In this document: positions 54,272 to 62,677 of the stretch, in pieces
Layout of the letters: each line of letters opens with the position of its first letter
How positions within the stretch are numbered: position 1 is the first letter of the stretch
NCBI GenBank assembly: GCA_965116345.1
Contig: OZ220680.1
Location: 2,232,001 to 2,296,000, forward strand
Direction of reading: 5' to 3'
Length of the DNA stretch: 64,000 nt
Source of the DNA: VXYL01 sp965116345
Lineage (GTDB): Bacteria; Pseudomonadota; Gammaproteobacteria; Pseudomonadales; Azotimanducaceae
The notes under the pieces: generated by a model
The model's database searches: none
What the model was told of the DNA's origin: nothing
What the model saw: only the letters and a program-made list of their open reading frames with translations
Position numbers and translations under genes: made by a program

Positions 54272-54786
54272 TGGCGATGGATCGCGATGAGATCCACCAC
54301 CTGTTCGGGCGGCTGAACGAGGAACTTGCGCGCGCCGAGGTCAGCGGCGAGGTCTACCTGGTCGGGGGTGCGGTCATGTGTCTGGTGCACGAGGCACGGC
54401 AGAGCACGCAGGATATCGATGCCCTCTTTCGCCCGGCCGAGGTCGTTCGCGAAGCGGCACAACGCATCGCCGATTGGGAGAGTTGCCCCCGAGACTGGCT
54501 CAACGACGCGGTCAAGGGATTCTTGAGTGAGCGGGGCGACTACCAGCCGTACCTTGAACTCTCGAACCTCTCGGTGATGACCGCCAGCCCCGAGTACCTC
54601 CTGGCGATGAAGTGCCTGAGCATGCGGCTCGGCGCCGAGTTCCACGACGAGGCCGACATCCGGTACCTGTTGCGCTACCTGAACATCACCGCGCCCAAGG
54701 CCGCGCTGGACACCGTCGCGCGTTACTACCCCCTCGATCGCATACCCCAGAAGACGCTCTACGCTCTGGAAGAGATCCTCGGCTAG
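54271..54786 (+). CDS. Nucleotidyltransferase-fold protein (DUF6036-like)
   Basis: A 171-residue protein with the polymerase-beta-like nucleotidyltransferase signature: VYLVGGAVMCLVHEARQSTQDIDALF, that is GG-x-V, then T-x-D-I-D with the two metal-binding Asp. The second half, LSVMTASPEYLLAMKCLSMRLGAEFHDEADIRYLLRYLNI, is the helical part seen in DUF6036 and related small transferases. It probably transfers nucleotides to RNA or protein. ATG 54271 is coupled to the upstream gene. It is shorter than AbiEii. Confidence 0.8.
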   Translation: MAMDRDEIHHLFGRLNEELARAEVSGEVYLVGGAVMCLVHEARQSTQDIDALFRPAEVVREAAQRIADWESCPRDWLNDAVKGFLSERGDYQPYLELSNLSVMTASPEYLLAMKCLSMRLGAEFHDEADIRYLLRYLNITAPKAALDTVARYYPLDRIPQKTLYALEEILG

Positions 54787-54835
54787 CAGCGACTCCAGGT
54801 AGCGGCCGTGGGTGGGCAGTTCGTGCCGTCCGGCG

Positions 54836-54961
54836 CTGCTGGAACCCGATACGGCGACGATGGTGGGCCGCCTGCTGCACGAGCGTGGCTGCAGCCTTCA
54901 GTCGGTGCCAAGAGCCGGGAGGTTCGGAAGCGATCGCGACTATGCCCCGCCGGTGGTCTAA
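54836..54961 (+). pseudogene. Possible gene remnant
   Basis: A frame with plausible coding composition reads LLEPDTATMVGRLLHERGCS and LQSVPRAGRFGSDRDYAPPVV to TAA 54959-54961. There is no proper start. It faintly recalls transposase helix-turn-helix text (VGRLLHERG), but this is weak. The rest of 54787-54957 shows nothing. Confidence 0.2.
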
Positions 54962-55797
54962 GCGGGAAACAACTGTGCCCCACCGTCGATCCTGAGTACC
55001 TGACCCGTGATGTACGACGAGTCCTCGGTTACCAGGAACTCGACGGTCTTAGCGACCTCCTCCGGCCAGCCGTAGCGCGTCAAGGCGCCCTCGTGAACCT
55101 TGCGCTCGTCGCGCGTTGGCCGGCTGGCCTCGAATCGGGCCGTGATGATCTCGCCGGGTGCGATGACGTTGGCGTAGACCCCGTGGGGTCTAAGTTGGGC
55201 GGCGAGACAGCGGGTGTATTCGTGGACAGCCGCCTTGGCCGTACCGTAGATGACCTCCGACCCGTGTCCTCCCAAGCCCGCGATGCTGCCGATGGTGACG
55301 ATCCAGCCGCTGCTGCGTTCCATCATCTCCGGGCAGACCTCGCGGCACACGAGGATGCAGGTCATGAGGTTGCGGTCCAGGATCGTGTGGACGTCCTCCA
55401 GAGAGACGTTGACGGCATCGTTCACCACCGGCTTGCCTGCGCGTTCGCCGCCGGTGCCCGTCGAGCCGATGTCGCCGCCGGCGTTGTTGATCAGGATGTC
55501 GATCTGGCCGAAGCGGTCGCGGATCTGCGCAACCAGGTCCTTGACTACGGTCTCCGAGGTCAGGTCGCCGTGAACAGCGAGCACGTCGGCGCTGTGGGCC
55601 TCGGCGATTGCTGTGGCGACCGCTTCCAAGGACTCAGCCTCGTTGAAAGCCCGGGTCGATGTCGGCGTTGTGCCGTGGATGGCGACCTTGGCACCGAGAC
55701 TCGCCAGGTGGTCGGCGACGACGCGGCCGATGCCACGGGACGAGCCCGTGACCCAGGCGACTTTGCCGGCTAGGCGTCCGGCGGTTGTATCACTCAT
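54958..55797 (-). CDS. SDR family NAD(P)-dependent oxidoreductase
   Basis: A 279-residue classical short-chain dehydrogenase. The cofactor motif is VTGSSRGIGRVVADHLA, the structural NNAG lies in ILINNAGGDIG, and the catalytic Ser and Y-x-x-x-K lie in IGSIAGLGGHGSEVIYGTAKAAV. The C-terminal VEFLVTEDSSYITGQVLRIDGGAQLFPA is a standard SDR ending. Substrate is unknown. It follows the LLM oxidoreductase gene by 15 bp on the same strand, so they probably form an operon. Confidence 0.93.
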   Translation of the reverse strand: MSDTTAGRLAGKVAWVTGSSRGIGRVVADHLASLGAKVAIHGTTPTSTRAFNEAESLEAVATAIAEAHSADVLAVHGDLTSETVVKDLVAQIRDRFGQIDILINNAGGDIGSTGTGGERAGKPVVNDAVNVSLEDVHTILDRNLMTCILVCREVCPEMMERSSGWIVTIGSIAGLGGHGSEVIYGTAKAAVHEYTRCLAAQLRPHGVYANVIAPGEIITARFEASRPTRDERKVHEGALTRYGWPEEVAKTVEFLVTEDSSYITGQVLRIDGGAQLFPA

Positions 55798-55812
55798 CAG
55801 TTCCTCCTTGCG

Positions 55813-56739
55813 TCAGTCGAAGGCCGAGAGCACTTCCTCGGCGACGAGTTCGTACTGCTCGATGTCGTCGGTGGGTATGCCGCCGATCATGATCCCGTCG
55901 GCACCGGCGCCGATGATCTCGCCGATCCGGTCGATGACGTAGTTCTTGGGACCCGCCGCGGTGCCTTCGCCGAGCCCGCGGTTGGCCATGAAGTGCGCGG
56001 CGGCGGCAGCGTCGTCCGTGACCATGGTGGGCATCAGCACCGTGTGCTTGATCTCCGCCGGATCGCGACCGGCGTCTTCGCAGTGCCGGTTCAATACGCC
56101 GACCTTGTGATGCAAGGACTCCTTGCTCATCGGCACGCCGGACCAACCGTCCAGGTTCATGATGTCGCCGTATCGAGCGAGCGTTCGCAGCGTGCGCCGC
56201 TCGCCGGTTCCGCCGACGAGTATCGGGATGGGCTTGTCGTAGCTACCCGGCGACAGAGGCGCATCGTCGAGCGCGTAGTACTTGCCCTGATAGGTGACGG
56301 GCGACTCGTCGTGGAACAGCCGACGCAGCAGTTCGACCGCCTCCTCGAAACGGTCCTGGCGTTCCTTCATGGACGGGAACGTCCAGCCGTATGCCGCGTG
56401 CTCCCGGTTGAACCAGGCGGCCCCGATCCCGAGGACGAAACGACCATGGCAGATGTGGTCGACGGTACCCGCCATCTTGGCGGTCAGTCCGGGATTTCGG
56501 TACGTGTTGCCGAGGACGAGGTGGCCGATGCGCAAGTTCTCGGTAAACCCCGCGACGGCGGCGGCGACCGTGAATCCCTCGTGGGCGGTCAGGTGCTCCT
56601 CCTCCTTGCGCCCCGGCGGCGGCAGGTAGTGGTCCGCGAACCAGATGCTGTCCCAGCGTCCGGTATCCAGGGTCTCCGCAACCCTCCGGATGCTGTCCCA
56701 GGTGTTGCGGTAACAAGTGACTTGCGCGCCGAACTTCAT
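55813..56739 (-). CDS. LLM-class flavin/F420-dependent oxidoreductase (luciferase-like)
   Basis: A 308-residue luciferase-like barrel. Typical stretches are MKFGAQVTCYRNTWDSIRRVAETLDTG, WDSIWFADHYLPPPG, AAAVAGFTENLRIGHLVLGNTYRNPGLTAKMAGTVDHICHGRFVLGIGAAW and PIPILVGGTGERRTLRTLARYGDIMNLDGW. Members use FMN or F420 for oxidation of diverse substrates; which cofactor is used cannot be read here. ATG 56739 is preceded by a GGGGAGC Shine-Dalgarno. It is upstream of the SDR gene. Confidence 0.92.
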   Translation of the reverse strand: MKFGAQVTCYRNTWDSIRRVAETLDTGRWDSIWFADHYLPPPGRKEEEHLTAHEGFTVAAAVAGFTENLRIGHLVLGNTYRNPGLTAKMAGTVDHICHGRFVLGIGAAWFNREHAAYGWTFPSMKERQDRFEEAVELLRRLFHDESPVTYQGKYYALDDAPLSPGSYDKPIPILVGGTGERRTLRTLARYGDIMNLDGWSGVPMSKESLHHKVGVLNRHCEDAGRDPAEIKHTVLMPTMVTDDAAAAAHFMANRGLGEGTAAGPKNYVIDRIGEIIGAGADGIMIGGIPTDDIEQYELVAEEVLSAFD

Positions 56740-56858
56740 CGGATGCTCCCCCGTTGTATCTAGTGGCGCCGCCGAGCGGACGCAAACGATTCAGTATATA
56801 GCCGCGAAGGCGATGCCTAGGCTTGGCCAGGCAAGGTCGAAAACTCGACCCAGGAGAC

Positions 56859-58208
56859 CTATGTCCAGATCGAGTCGACTTCGTGTAGCTCGAAGCCTTC
56901 GATGACCTGTTCGTCGTGGTAGGACTCGAGAACCAGGGGATGGATGTACGCACCCGGTAGAAAACAGAACGATGCGGATATCCGCCCCTGATTGATGAAC
57001 ACCTCGACCGATGTCTTGTCGACCAACAGCCTAACCGACAGGCTCGGGTCGTCGGGCAGCGTCACCCGCAGTCCGTCTGCCACGAGCGAATGCGTTCCGC
57101 TGGGGCGGAGCCTGAGTTCCCGCGAAGACCAGTCGAAGACGATGCGTTGGCCACGTATCAAGACGTAGAGTGTGTTTGCGTCCTGTTTCCTTGCCGTAAA
57201 CGAAACGTCGAGTAGCTTGGCATCCGTGTCCGCGACCAAGGGTCGGCCGGGGCCGACGTTCTGCCGATCGATGCTGACCGTTCGACGGTGCAGCGATTCC
57301 AGTTCGCGAACTGGCCACCGAACCAGCGTGACGTCGTCGCCGCTACCGGCCAGCGTCAGCTCCACCGGAATGGACAGCTGCTGGTTGAACGGCATCTCCG
57401 GATACAGACCTCCCAGCATCCAGGAGATCTGAATCCGCCGGTCATCGGGCGCGTCGCTCCAGGTCTGTGCGGCATAGCCGTTCGTGCCCTGTTCACAGGT
57501 CAGCACGTCGGTTTCGGGCGTGAATTGCAAGCCATCGAAGCTGCCGACCCGGTAGGTGCCCTTGGCACCCCAGAAAACCCACCGTTGTGTGCCGGATTCG
57601 TCGTTCATTGGAAAGAAGTCGGGGCATTCGGTGCAGCCCTTGAGGACCAGGTCCTGGAACCTCGTCCACGTCTTGGCATCGGCGGAGCGGAGCAGACAAT
57701 AGCGGTTCTCCGCCAAGTACAACGCCATGATCCAGTTGCGGGTCTGGGCATGCCACACGACCTTGGGGTCGCGGTTGTCCCCTTCGAACCACCCGACGAT
57801 CGGGTTTGCGTCGTACTTGGTCCAGTGTTCGCCGTTGTCGACACTGTAGGCCAGACACTGGGTGAACGGCCGTTTCGGTTCCGCGTAGCTGCCCGCGGCG
57901 GTATAGAAGGCCAGCAACGCCCCCTTGCCGAAACCCGCGGTGTTGTCAGGGTCGACGACGGCGGAACCCGAGAACATGTCGCCGTGCTCATCGGGGTACA
58001 GCGCGTGCTCGAGTTGCCGCCAGTGCATGAGGTCGTCGCTCACCGCATGGCCCCAGGTGGCGTTTCCCCACACGAGCGCCTCCGGATTGTGTTGGAAGAA
58101 CAGGTGCCAGACACCGTCGCGGTACACCAGGCCGTTCGGGTCGTTGATCCAGTTTTCCCGGGGGGAGAAGTGAAACTGCGGTCGGTGCAACTCGCGGTAG
58201 AGGTCCAT
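56859..58208 (-). CDS. Glycoside hydrolase family 32 (fructan/sucrose hydrolase)
   Basis: A 449-residue GH32 enzyme, five-bladed propeller plus C-terminal beta-sandwich. The nucleophile motif is ENWINDPNGLVYRDG (D23), the transition-state stabiliser is in GDNRDPKVVWH (RDP), and the acid/base is in KGCTECPDFFPM (E-C-P-D). FSGSAVVDPDNTAGFG and WMLGGLYPEMPFNQQLSIPVELTL are family typical. There is no signal peptide, so an intracellular enzyme acting on imported sucrose or oligofructans is likely. ATG 58208 gives the usual N-terminus; the frame continues upstream through a REP-like repeat. No transporter or fructokinase is adjacent. Confidence 0.93.
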   Translation of the reverse strand: MDLYRELHRPQFHFSPRENWINDPNGLVYRDGVWHLFFQHNPEALVWGNATWGHAVSDDLMHWRQLEHALYPDEHGDMFSGSAVVDPDNTAGFGKGALLAFYTAAGSYAEPKRPFTQCLAYSVDNGEHWTKYDANPIVGWFEGDNRDPKVVWHAQTRNWIMALYLAENRYCLLRSADAKTWTRFQDLVLKGCTECPDFFPMNDESGTQRWVFWGAKGTYRVGSFDGLQFTPETDVLTCEQGTNGYAAQTWSDAPDDRRIQISWMLGGLYPEMPFNQQLSIPVELTLAGSGDDVTLVRWPVRELESLHRRTVSIDRQNVGPGRPLVADTDAKLLDVSFTARKQDANTLYVLIRGQRIVFDWSSRELRLRPSGTHSLVADGLRVTLPDDPSLSVRLLVDKTSVEVFINQGRISASFCFLPGAYIHPLVLESYHDEQVIEGFELHEVDSIWT

Positions 58209-58263
58209 GTTCGCTGACGCCTGGTTGGGACAGCGCTGTATAGCAGATCGAGAACTCGCCCGT

Positions 58264-58283
58264 GTAGGGGACGTGCTCGTCCC
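58264..58283 (+). repeat. REP-like palindrome, copy 7 (diverged)
   Basis: GTAGGGGACGTGCTCGTCCC, stem GGGACG/CGTCCC over TGCT. It shares the GTAGGGG head with the other copies, but the stem is different. It lies in the 260-bp divergent gap between the GH32 and aldolase genes. Confidence 0.5.
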
Positions 58284-58468
58284 GCTCTCGTCCCGCCCCG
58301 GCGCGTCCTTCGAGGGCACTCTCCTGGCAACCGGCCTCGGTCGCCCCACAGGTCCGTGCGAGCAACCTGGGGCGTGGCGCGGATTGCACGCGCGACGCCC
58401 GTTAACGTATGGTCAGCGGTCGATCAACGGCCGGTGGTGGATCATCGGCCGAACCAGGGAGGACCAAC

Positions 58469-59269
58469 ATGATTCTGGCCAACACGTTCCGGGAGAAGCT
58501 CGACCGGGGCGAACCCACCGTCGGCACCCACTTCCTGTTCGCGGACACGGATGTGCCGGAGATCATCGGCGACACCGGCATGTTCGACTATGCGGAGTAT
58601 GTCGCCGAGTACTCGGCGTTCGACATGCGCCTGCTCTACGAACTGGCTCGCTCGGCGCAGTGCGGGAACAACCTGCCGCTGATGATCAAATTGGACCAGG
58701 AAGCACAGAGTTTCTGGGCCCAGGTCGCCCTCGGCGCCGGCTTCAAGTCCGTGCTGTTCACCGATGTCCGCACGCCGGAAGACGTGGACGATTGCCACCG
58801 GTCCATCGCCCCCGACACCCCCAACACCGGCGGTATGATGGGCGTCAAACTGCGCCGCCCGGCACTCGGCAGCTACAGCATGGACGGCTATCTCGAGGAT
58901 CTCGAGTCCATCGTCTTCGCCATCATGATCGAGAAGAACATCACCGTCGAAGGCATCGACGAAGTGCTCGAACGCGCCAAGGAACGGGGTGTCGCGATGA
59001 CCCAGTGGGGCCCGGCGGACTTCAGCTTCTCACGCGGCCAGATGCGGCTCATGGGTTCGCCCGAGATCCGCCAATTCGAGGAACGTGTCATCGCCAAGTC
59101 GCTGGAATACGGCATCCGGCCGCGCATCGAGATCGGTGCCGTCGAACAGGCCAAGCGCTACATCGACTTGGGTGTGCGCGATTTCTGTATCGGCTGGGAC
59201 CGGATGATCGTCCGGGCCGCCTGGATGAACCTCGGCGAGGGCATGAAGAAGGCACTGGAGGGGTTGTAG
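58469..59269 (+). CDS. HpcH/HpaI aldolase/citrate lyase family protein
   Basis: A 266-residue class II pyruvate-aldolase-fold protein. NTFREKLDRGEPTVGTHFLF is the common N-terminus of HpcH/HpaI enzymes. MIKLDQEAQSFWAQVALGAGFKSVLFTDVRTPED resembles the substrate-loop region, and YGIRPRIEIGAVEQAKRYIDLGVRDFCIGWD the C-terminal barrel strands. The usual metal-binding E and D positions are not clear in this divergent member, so catalysis is uncertain. ATG 58469 follows GGGAGGA. The Cys/Met PLP enzyme gene is next on the same strand. Confidence 0.85.
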   Translation: MILANTFREKLDRGEPTVGTHFLFADTDVPEIIGDTGMFDYAEYVAEYSAFDMRLLYELARSAQCGNNLPLMIKLDQEAQSFWAQVALGAGFKSVLFTDVRTPEDVDDCHRSIAPDTPNTGGMMGVKLRRPALGSYSMDGYLEDLESIVFAIMIEKNITVEGIDEVLERAKERGVAMTQWGPADFSFSRGQMRLMGSPEIRQFEERVIAKSLEYGIRPRIEIGAVEQAKRYIDLGVRDFCIGWDRMIVRAAWMNLGEGMKKALEGL

Positions 59270-59400
59270 GCCCCGGAAACCCTCGCTCCAATCACCCGAG
59301 CCGTCGAACCAACGGCCACATGGCCGTGGGGACCATATTGGCTCGCTCGTAGGCGCGGGGCATCTTGAAAACCAACACTTTCGGCAAGAAGGAGAAGATC

Positions 59401-60672
59401 TTGAGAGACGAAACCATTGCCATTCACGGCGGCTATGAGTCGGAACCCACCACGAAGGCCGTAGCGGTCCCCATCTACCAAACCGTTTCCTATGAATTCG
59501 ACGACGCCCAGCACGGTGCCGACCTATTCAATCTGGCGGTGCCGGGGAACATCTACACGCGGATCATGAACCCGACGCAGGCGGTACTCGAAGAACGCGT
59601 CACCGCGCTCGAGAAAGGCGTTGGTTCGCTGGTGCTGTCGGCGGGCAGCGCCGCGATCAACTACTCGATCCTGAATCTCGCGGAGGCCGGCGACAACATC
59701 GTCACCATACCGCAGCTCTATGGCGGCACGTACACCCTCTTCGCGCACATGCTGCCGAAGCAGGGTATCGAGGTCCGGTTCGCCGAGGGCGATAGTGCGG
59801 ATGACCTTGAAAAACACATCGATGCCAGGACCAAGGCGGTCTTCTGCGAGAGCATCGGCAATCCGGCGGGCAATATCGTGGACCTGCAACCCATCGCCGA
59901 CATGGCGCATTCCCATGGCGTGGCCACCATCGTCGACAACACGGTGCCGACGCCGGCGCTGTTGAAGCCGATCGACCACGGCTGGGACATCGTCGTTCAC
60001 TCCATGACGAAATACATGGGTGGCCACGGCAATTCGCTGGGCGGGGTGATCGTCGACGGCGGCAAGTTCGACTGGTCTGAACACAGCGAACGCTACCCGA
60101 TGTTCACGACGCCGGAGCCGAGTTACCACGGCGTGGTGTACACGGACGCGCTGGGTCCCGCCGCGTACATCGGCCGGGCGCGGACGGTGCCGCTGCGCAA
60201 CACGGGGTCGGCCATCTCCCCGTTCAACGCCTTCCTGGTGATGCAGGGCGTCGAAACGTTGTCGTTGCGTATGGAGCGGCATTGCGCCAACACCTTGGCG
60301 ACGGCGAAACACCTGCAGGGACACCCGAAGGTGGAGTGGGTCAACTATGCGGGCCTACCCGGTGACCGCTACCACGACCTTGCCAACAAGTACATGGACG
60401 GCAAGGCTTCCGGCATCCTCACCTTCGGCGTGAAGGGCGGTTTCGACGCCGGCGTGAAGTTCTACGACGCGCTCAAGCTCTTCAAGCGGCTGGTGAACAT
60501 CGGCGATGCCAAGTCGCTTTCCTGCCACCCGGCATCGACCACGCACCGGCAGTTGACCGAAGAGGAACAGCGCAGCGTTGGCGTCACCCCGGAGATGATC
60601 CGCCTCTCGGTCGGCATCGAGCACATAGACGACATCATCGAGGATCTCGATCAGGCGTTGGAGCAGGCATAG
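59401..60672 (+). CDS. Cys/Met-metabolism PLP-dependent enzyme (O-acetylhomoserine aminocarboxypropyltransferase-like)
   Basis: A 423-residue fold-type I PLP enzyme of the MetY/MetC/MetB group. The PLP lysine is in VVHSMTKYMGGHGNSLGGVI. TRIMNPTQAVLEERVTALEKG, LSAGSAAINYSILNLAEAGDN, FCESIGNPAGNIVDLQPIADMAH and the C-terminal LRSVGIEH-type end (IRLSVGIEHIDDIIEDLDQAL) are family features. Overall it is most like O-acetylhomoserine sulfhydrylase. The longest frame begins TTG 59365, but TTG 59401 has AAGGAG placed 6 nt upstream and is preferred. It is downstream of the aldolase gene. Confidence 0.92.
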   Translation: MRDETIAIHGGYESEPTTKAVAVPIYQTVSYEFDDAQHGADLFNLAVPGNIYTRIMNPTQAVLEERVTALEKGVGSLVLSAGSAAINYSILNLAEAGDNIVTIPQLYGGTYTLFAHMLPKQGIEVRFAEGDSADDLEKHIDARTKAVFCESIGNPAGNIVDLQPIADMAHSHGVATIVDNTVPTPALLKPIDHGWDIVVHSMTKYMGGHGNSLGGVIVDGGKFDWSEHSERYPMFTTPEPSYHGVVYTDALGPAAYIGRARTVPLRNTGSAISPFNAFLVMQGVETLSLRMERHCANTLATAKHLQGHPKVEWVNYAGLPGDRYHDLANKYMDGKASGILTFGVKGGFDAGVKFYDALKLFKRLVNIGDAKSLSCHPASTTHRQLTEEEQRSVGVTPEMIRLSVGIEHIDDIIEDLDQALEQA

Positions 60673-60793
60673 CGTGAAGCGAGTGCCCGCGACCGTGTAA
60701 GGCGGCCGCGGAGTTCGACGCTTGGTGGGAAGTATGGCGTGTGCGCAGGCAGGGCGTATAGGCGCTGTTATAGAAGCCGAACCCCTGCTCCGC

Positions 60794-61219
60794 TCACTCC
60801 AAGCTGTGCGGGAACTTGGCGTCGAAGATGTGCCTTCCGCCCGTCGCCCACTCGGACTTGGGGAGTTCGTAGTAGGCCTCGACTTCGTGGTCGTCGTGGT
60901 CGCGGAAGTAGACGCCCAGGGATAGCCCATGGTCCCCGATGCCGATGATCGGGATGTCGTTGTCCTTCAGGCGCTGATGCAGCTGCTTGAGGTCTTCGAA
61001 GGACGCCATCTGCCAAGCCATGTGCACCAGCCCCATGGTCTCGTTCTCCGGGGCGTCATCTTTCACCGGTACGATCAGGAGTTCGTGCGACAGTTCCGTG
61101 TTCGCGGACATGAATACCGCGTGTCCTTCGAACTTCGCGGTCACCGTGAGGCCGAGAATGCGGGTATAGAAGTCCTCCGCCCGGTCAAGGTCTCGCACCT
61201 TCACGACCAGGTGTCCCAA
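60794..61219 (-). CDS. VOC-family (glyoxalase/dioxygenase-like) protein
   Basis: A 141-residue protein with two beta-alpha-beta-beta-beta units. GHLVVKVRDLDRAEDFYTRILGL opens the first, MGLVHMAWQMASFEDLKQLHQRLKDN opens the second, and YFRDHDDHEVEAYYELP carries the C-terminal metal Glu. Metal ligands are probably H3, H66 and E115. Members include extradiol dioxygenases and glyoxalases. The start is TTG 61219; the frame extends about ten more codons (IALAPKR) without another start codon. It follows the Rieske gene on the same strand, so it may act on that enzyme's product (inference). Confidence 0.85.
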   Translation of the reverse strand: MGHLVVKVRDLDRAEDFYTRILGLTVTAKFEGHAVFMSANTELSHELLIVPVKDDAPENETMGLVHMAWQMASFEDLKQLHQRLKDNDIPIIGIGDHGLSLGVYFRDHDDHEVEAYYELPKSEWATGGRHIFDAKFPHSLE

Positions 61220-61288
61220 CCGCTTCGGGGCTAGTGCGATGTTGGTTCTCGCGGCAAGCGAAACTTCAAACGCGACCGTCAGGTCGCG

Positions 61289-62485
61289 CTAGGCCTCGGC
61301 TTCCACAAGTGGTTCCAGCAATGGCCTTCCCAAGCCGTGCCGGTGGGCGTTGTGGTAGTGCAGCAGCGCCGGTTCGTTGCGGCCGAACAGGATGTGGCTC
61401 TGGATGCCGGTGTCGGCGCAGCGTTGGGTGGACTCGGCCATGCGGTAGTCTTCGCCGACGATGATGTGGTTGAAGCCCTCGAAGCGATCCTCGTAGCGCC
61501 GTTCCGGGTGTTCTGGGTCTTCGAAGTGAGCCTTTACTCCGGGTAGGACGTAGTAACTGTGCGCAGTCGTGCTCTTGCCGGGATCTTCGGCGTCGGGAAA
61601 GATCCGGAGTACGTCCACGGCGTAGGGATCGACCAGGAAGATTGTGTTGGGGTAGATGAAATACACCGACAGCGTCATCAGCCGGAACGGCCAGTCCTTT
61701 TGATCCGGCACCTTCTTGGCGATTTCCGGGAAGTGGGTATAGGCGAACACCATGCGGTAGTTGGGGCCGAAGGTGTCGTGGGTCTGGAGGTTGCCACGGA
61801 TCTCCTTGGAGAGGCTCTCCCGGTGCAGAACGTCGAAGTGGTAGTTCTCGCCGAAGGTGTCGATGGCGAGCTTCCAGTTGATCTTGGCGTTGAGCACCTG
61901 GGAAGCACCGTAGCTCGTAACGTCGAGATTCCAATGCGCCATGTCCTGGAGGCCACCTAAGCACTGGTCGACGTCGATCTCGCCACCCGGCGTGGGTTTC
62001 ACCCACAGCATGTTGTAGCGCTCGGCGGCCGGTAGTTCGATCAGACCATGCTCGGACTTGTCGATCTCGCCGAATCGGTCCGCCTTGGTGACGGCGATCA
62101 GGTCGCCGCGGCTGCCGTAGGTCCACCCGTGGAATGGACAACTGAAACGGACCTGCCTGCCCCGACCGTCCGGTACGACCTGCGCTCCCCGGTGCCGGCA
62201 GGTGTTGGCGAACGCGCGGAAACGTCCCTCGTCATCCCGGGTCATCAGGATCGGCAGACCGGTCTCGCTGTCCGCCCAGTAGCTGCCGTTCTCAGGTAGA
62301 TCCGCAGACAGGCCCATGAAGAGCGGCGTCTCGCGGAAGAACACCCTGCGCTCCTCGGCGAAGAGTTCCGGCGAGGTGTAGTCGGCGAGCGGGCTCTTGA
62401 CGATGCCTTCCCCCTGCACCGGCCCGCCGTTGTCGAACCCGTCCTTGAGAATGTCGATCAGCCGCTGTCGTTCGTCGTCGCGCAT
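61289..62485 (-). CDS. Rieske non-heme iron oxygenase, alpha subunit
   Basis: A 398-residue aromatic-ring-hydroxylating-dioxygenase-type subunit. The Rieske 2Fe-2S motif is CRHRGAQ (C-x-H) with CPFHGWTYG (C-x-x-H). The mononuclear iron site is in FGENYHFDVLHRESL (H-x4-H, with the bridging acidic residue nearby). DVLRIFPDAEDPGKSTTAHSYYVLP and the C-terminal part are the substrate domain. Substrate is unknown, and no ferredoxin or reductase is adjacent. ATG 62485 (MRDDERQRL) with AAGG upstream is chosen. The 3' end carries a GCGACC-GTCA-GGTCGC hairpin just beyond the stop, possibly a terminator. Confidence 0.93.
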   Translation of the reverse strand: MRDDERQRLIDILKDGFDNGGPVQGEGIVKSPLADYTSPELFAEERRVFFRETPLFMGLSADLPENGSYWADSETGLPILMTRDDEGRFRAFANTCRHRGAQVVPDGRGRQVRFSCPFHGWTYGSRGDLIAVTKADRFGEIDKSEHGLIELPAAERYNMLWVKPTPGGEIDVDQCLGGLQDMAHWNLDVTSYGASQVLNAKINWKLAIDTFGENYHFDVLHRESLSKEIRGNLQTHDTFGPNYRMVFAYTHFPEIAKKVPDQKDWPFRLMTLSVYFIYPNTIFLVDPYAVDVLRIFPDAEDPGKSTTAHSYYVLPGVKAHFEDPEHPERRYEDRFEGFNHIIVGEDYRMAESTQRCADTGIQSHILFGRNEPALLHYHNAHRHGLGRPLLEPLVEAEA

Positions 62486-62531
62486 CGGGCTACCTTTTTC
62501 AATCGAGATTGGTGTGCGAAGGGAGGCGAGG

Positions 62532-62663
62532 TTACTGCGGCGGCGCGCCATCGGCAACATCGTCCCGCCAGCGGGCCAAGGCGGCGAACAGCTGCTTGGC
62601 GGGTCCGTGGGGCTTCTCCGCCAGGTGGTTGGTCTCGCCGAGGTCCTCGACGAGGTCGATCAT
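62532..62663 (-). pseudogene. Sulfatase C-terminal remnant
   Basis: Between the CaiB gene and the Rieske gene, a 43-codon frame reads MIDLVEDLGETNHLAEKPHG then PAKQLFAALARWRDDVADGA and stops at TAA. D-L-x-x-D-x-G-E-T-x-N-L-A followed by a helix is the hallmark of the C-terminus of type I sulfatases and related alkaline-phosphatase-fold hydrolases. The rest of a sulfatase is missing. Either this is a deletion remnant or a deletion joins it to the preceding gene. The in-frame text upstream (HVTTRNR) is short. Confidence 0.5.
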
Positions 62664-62677
62664 CCGGTTTCTCGTGG

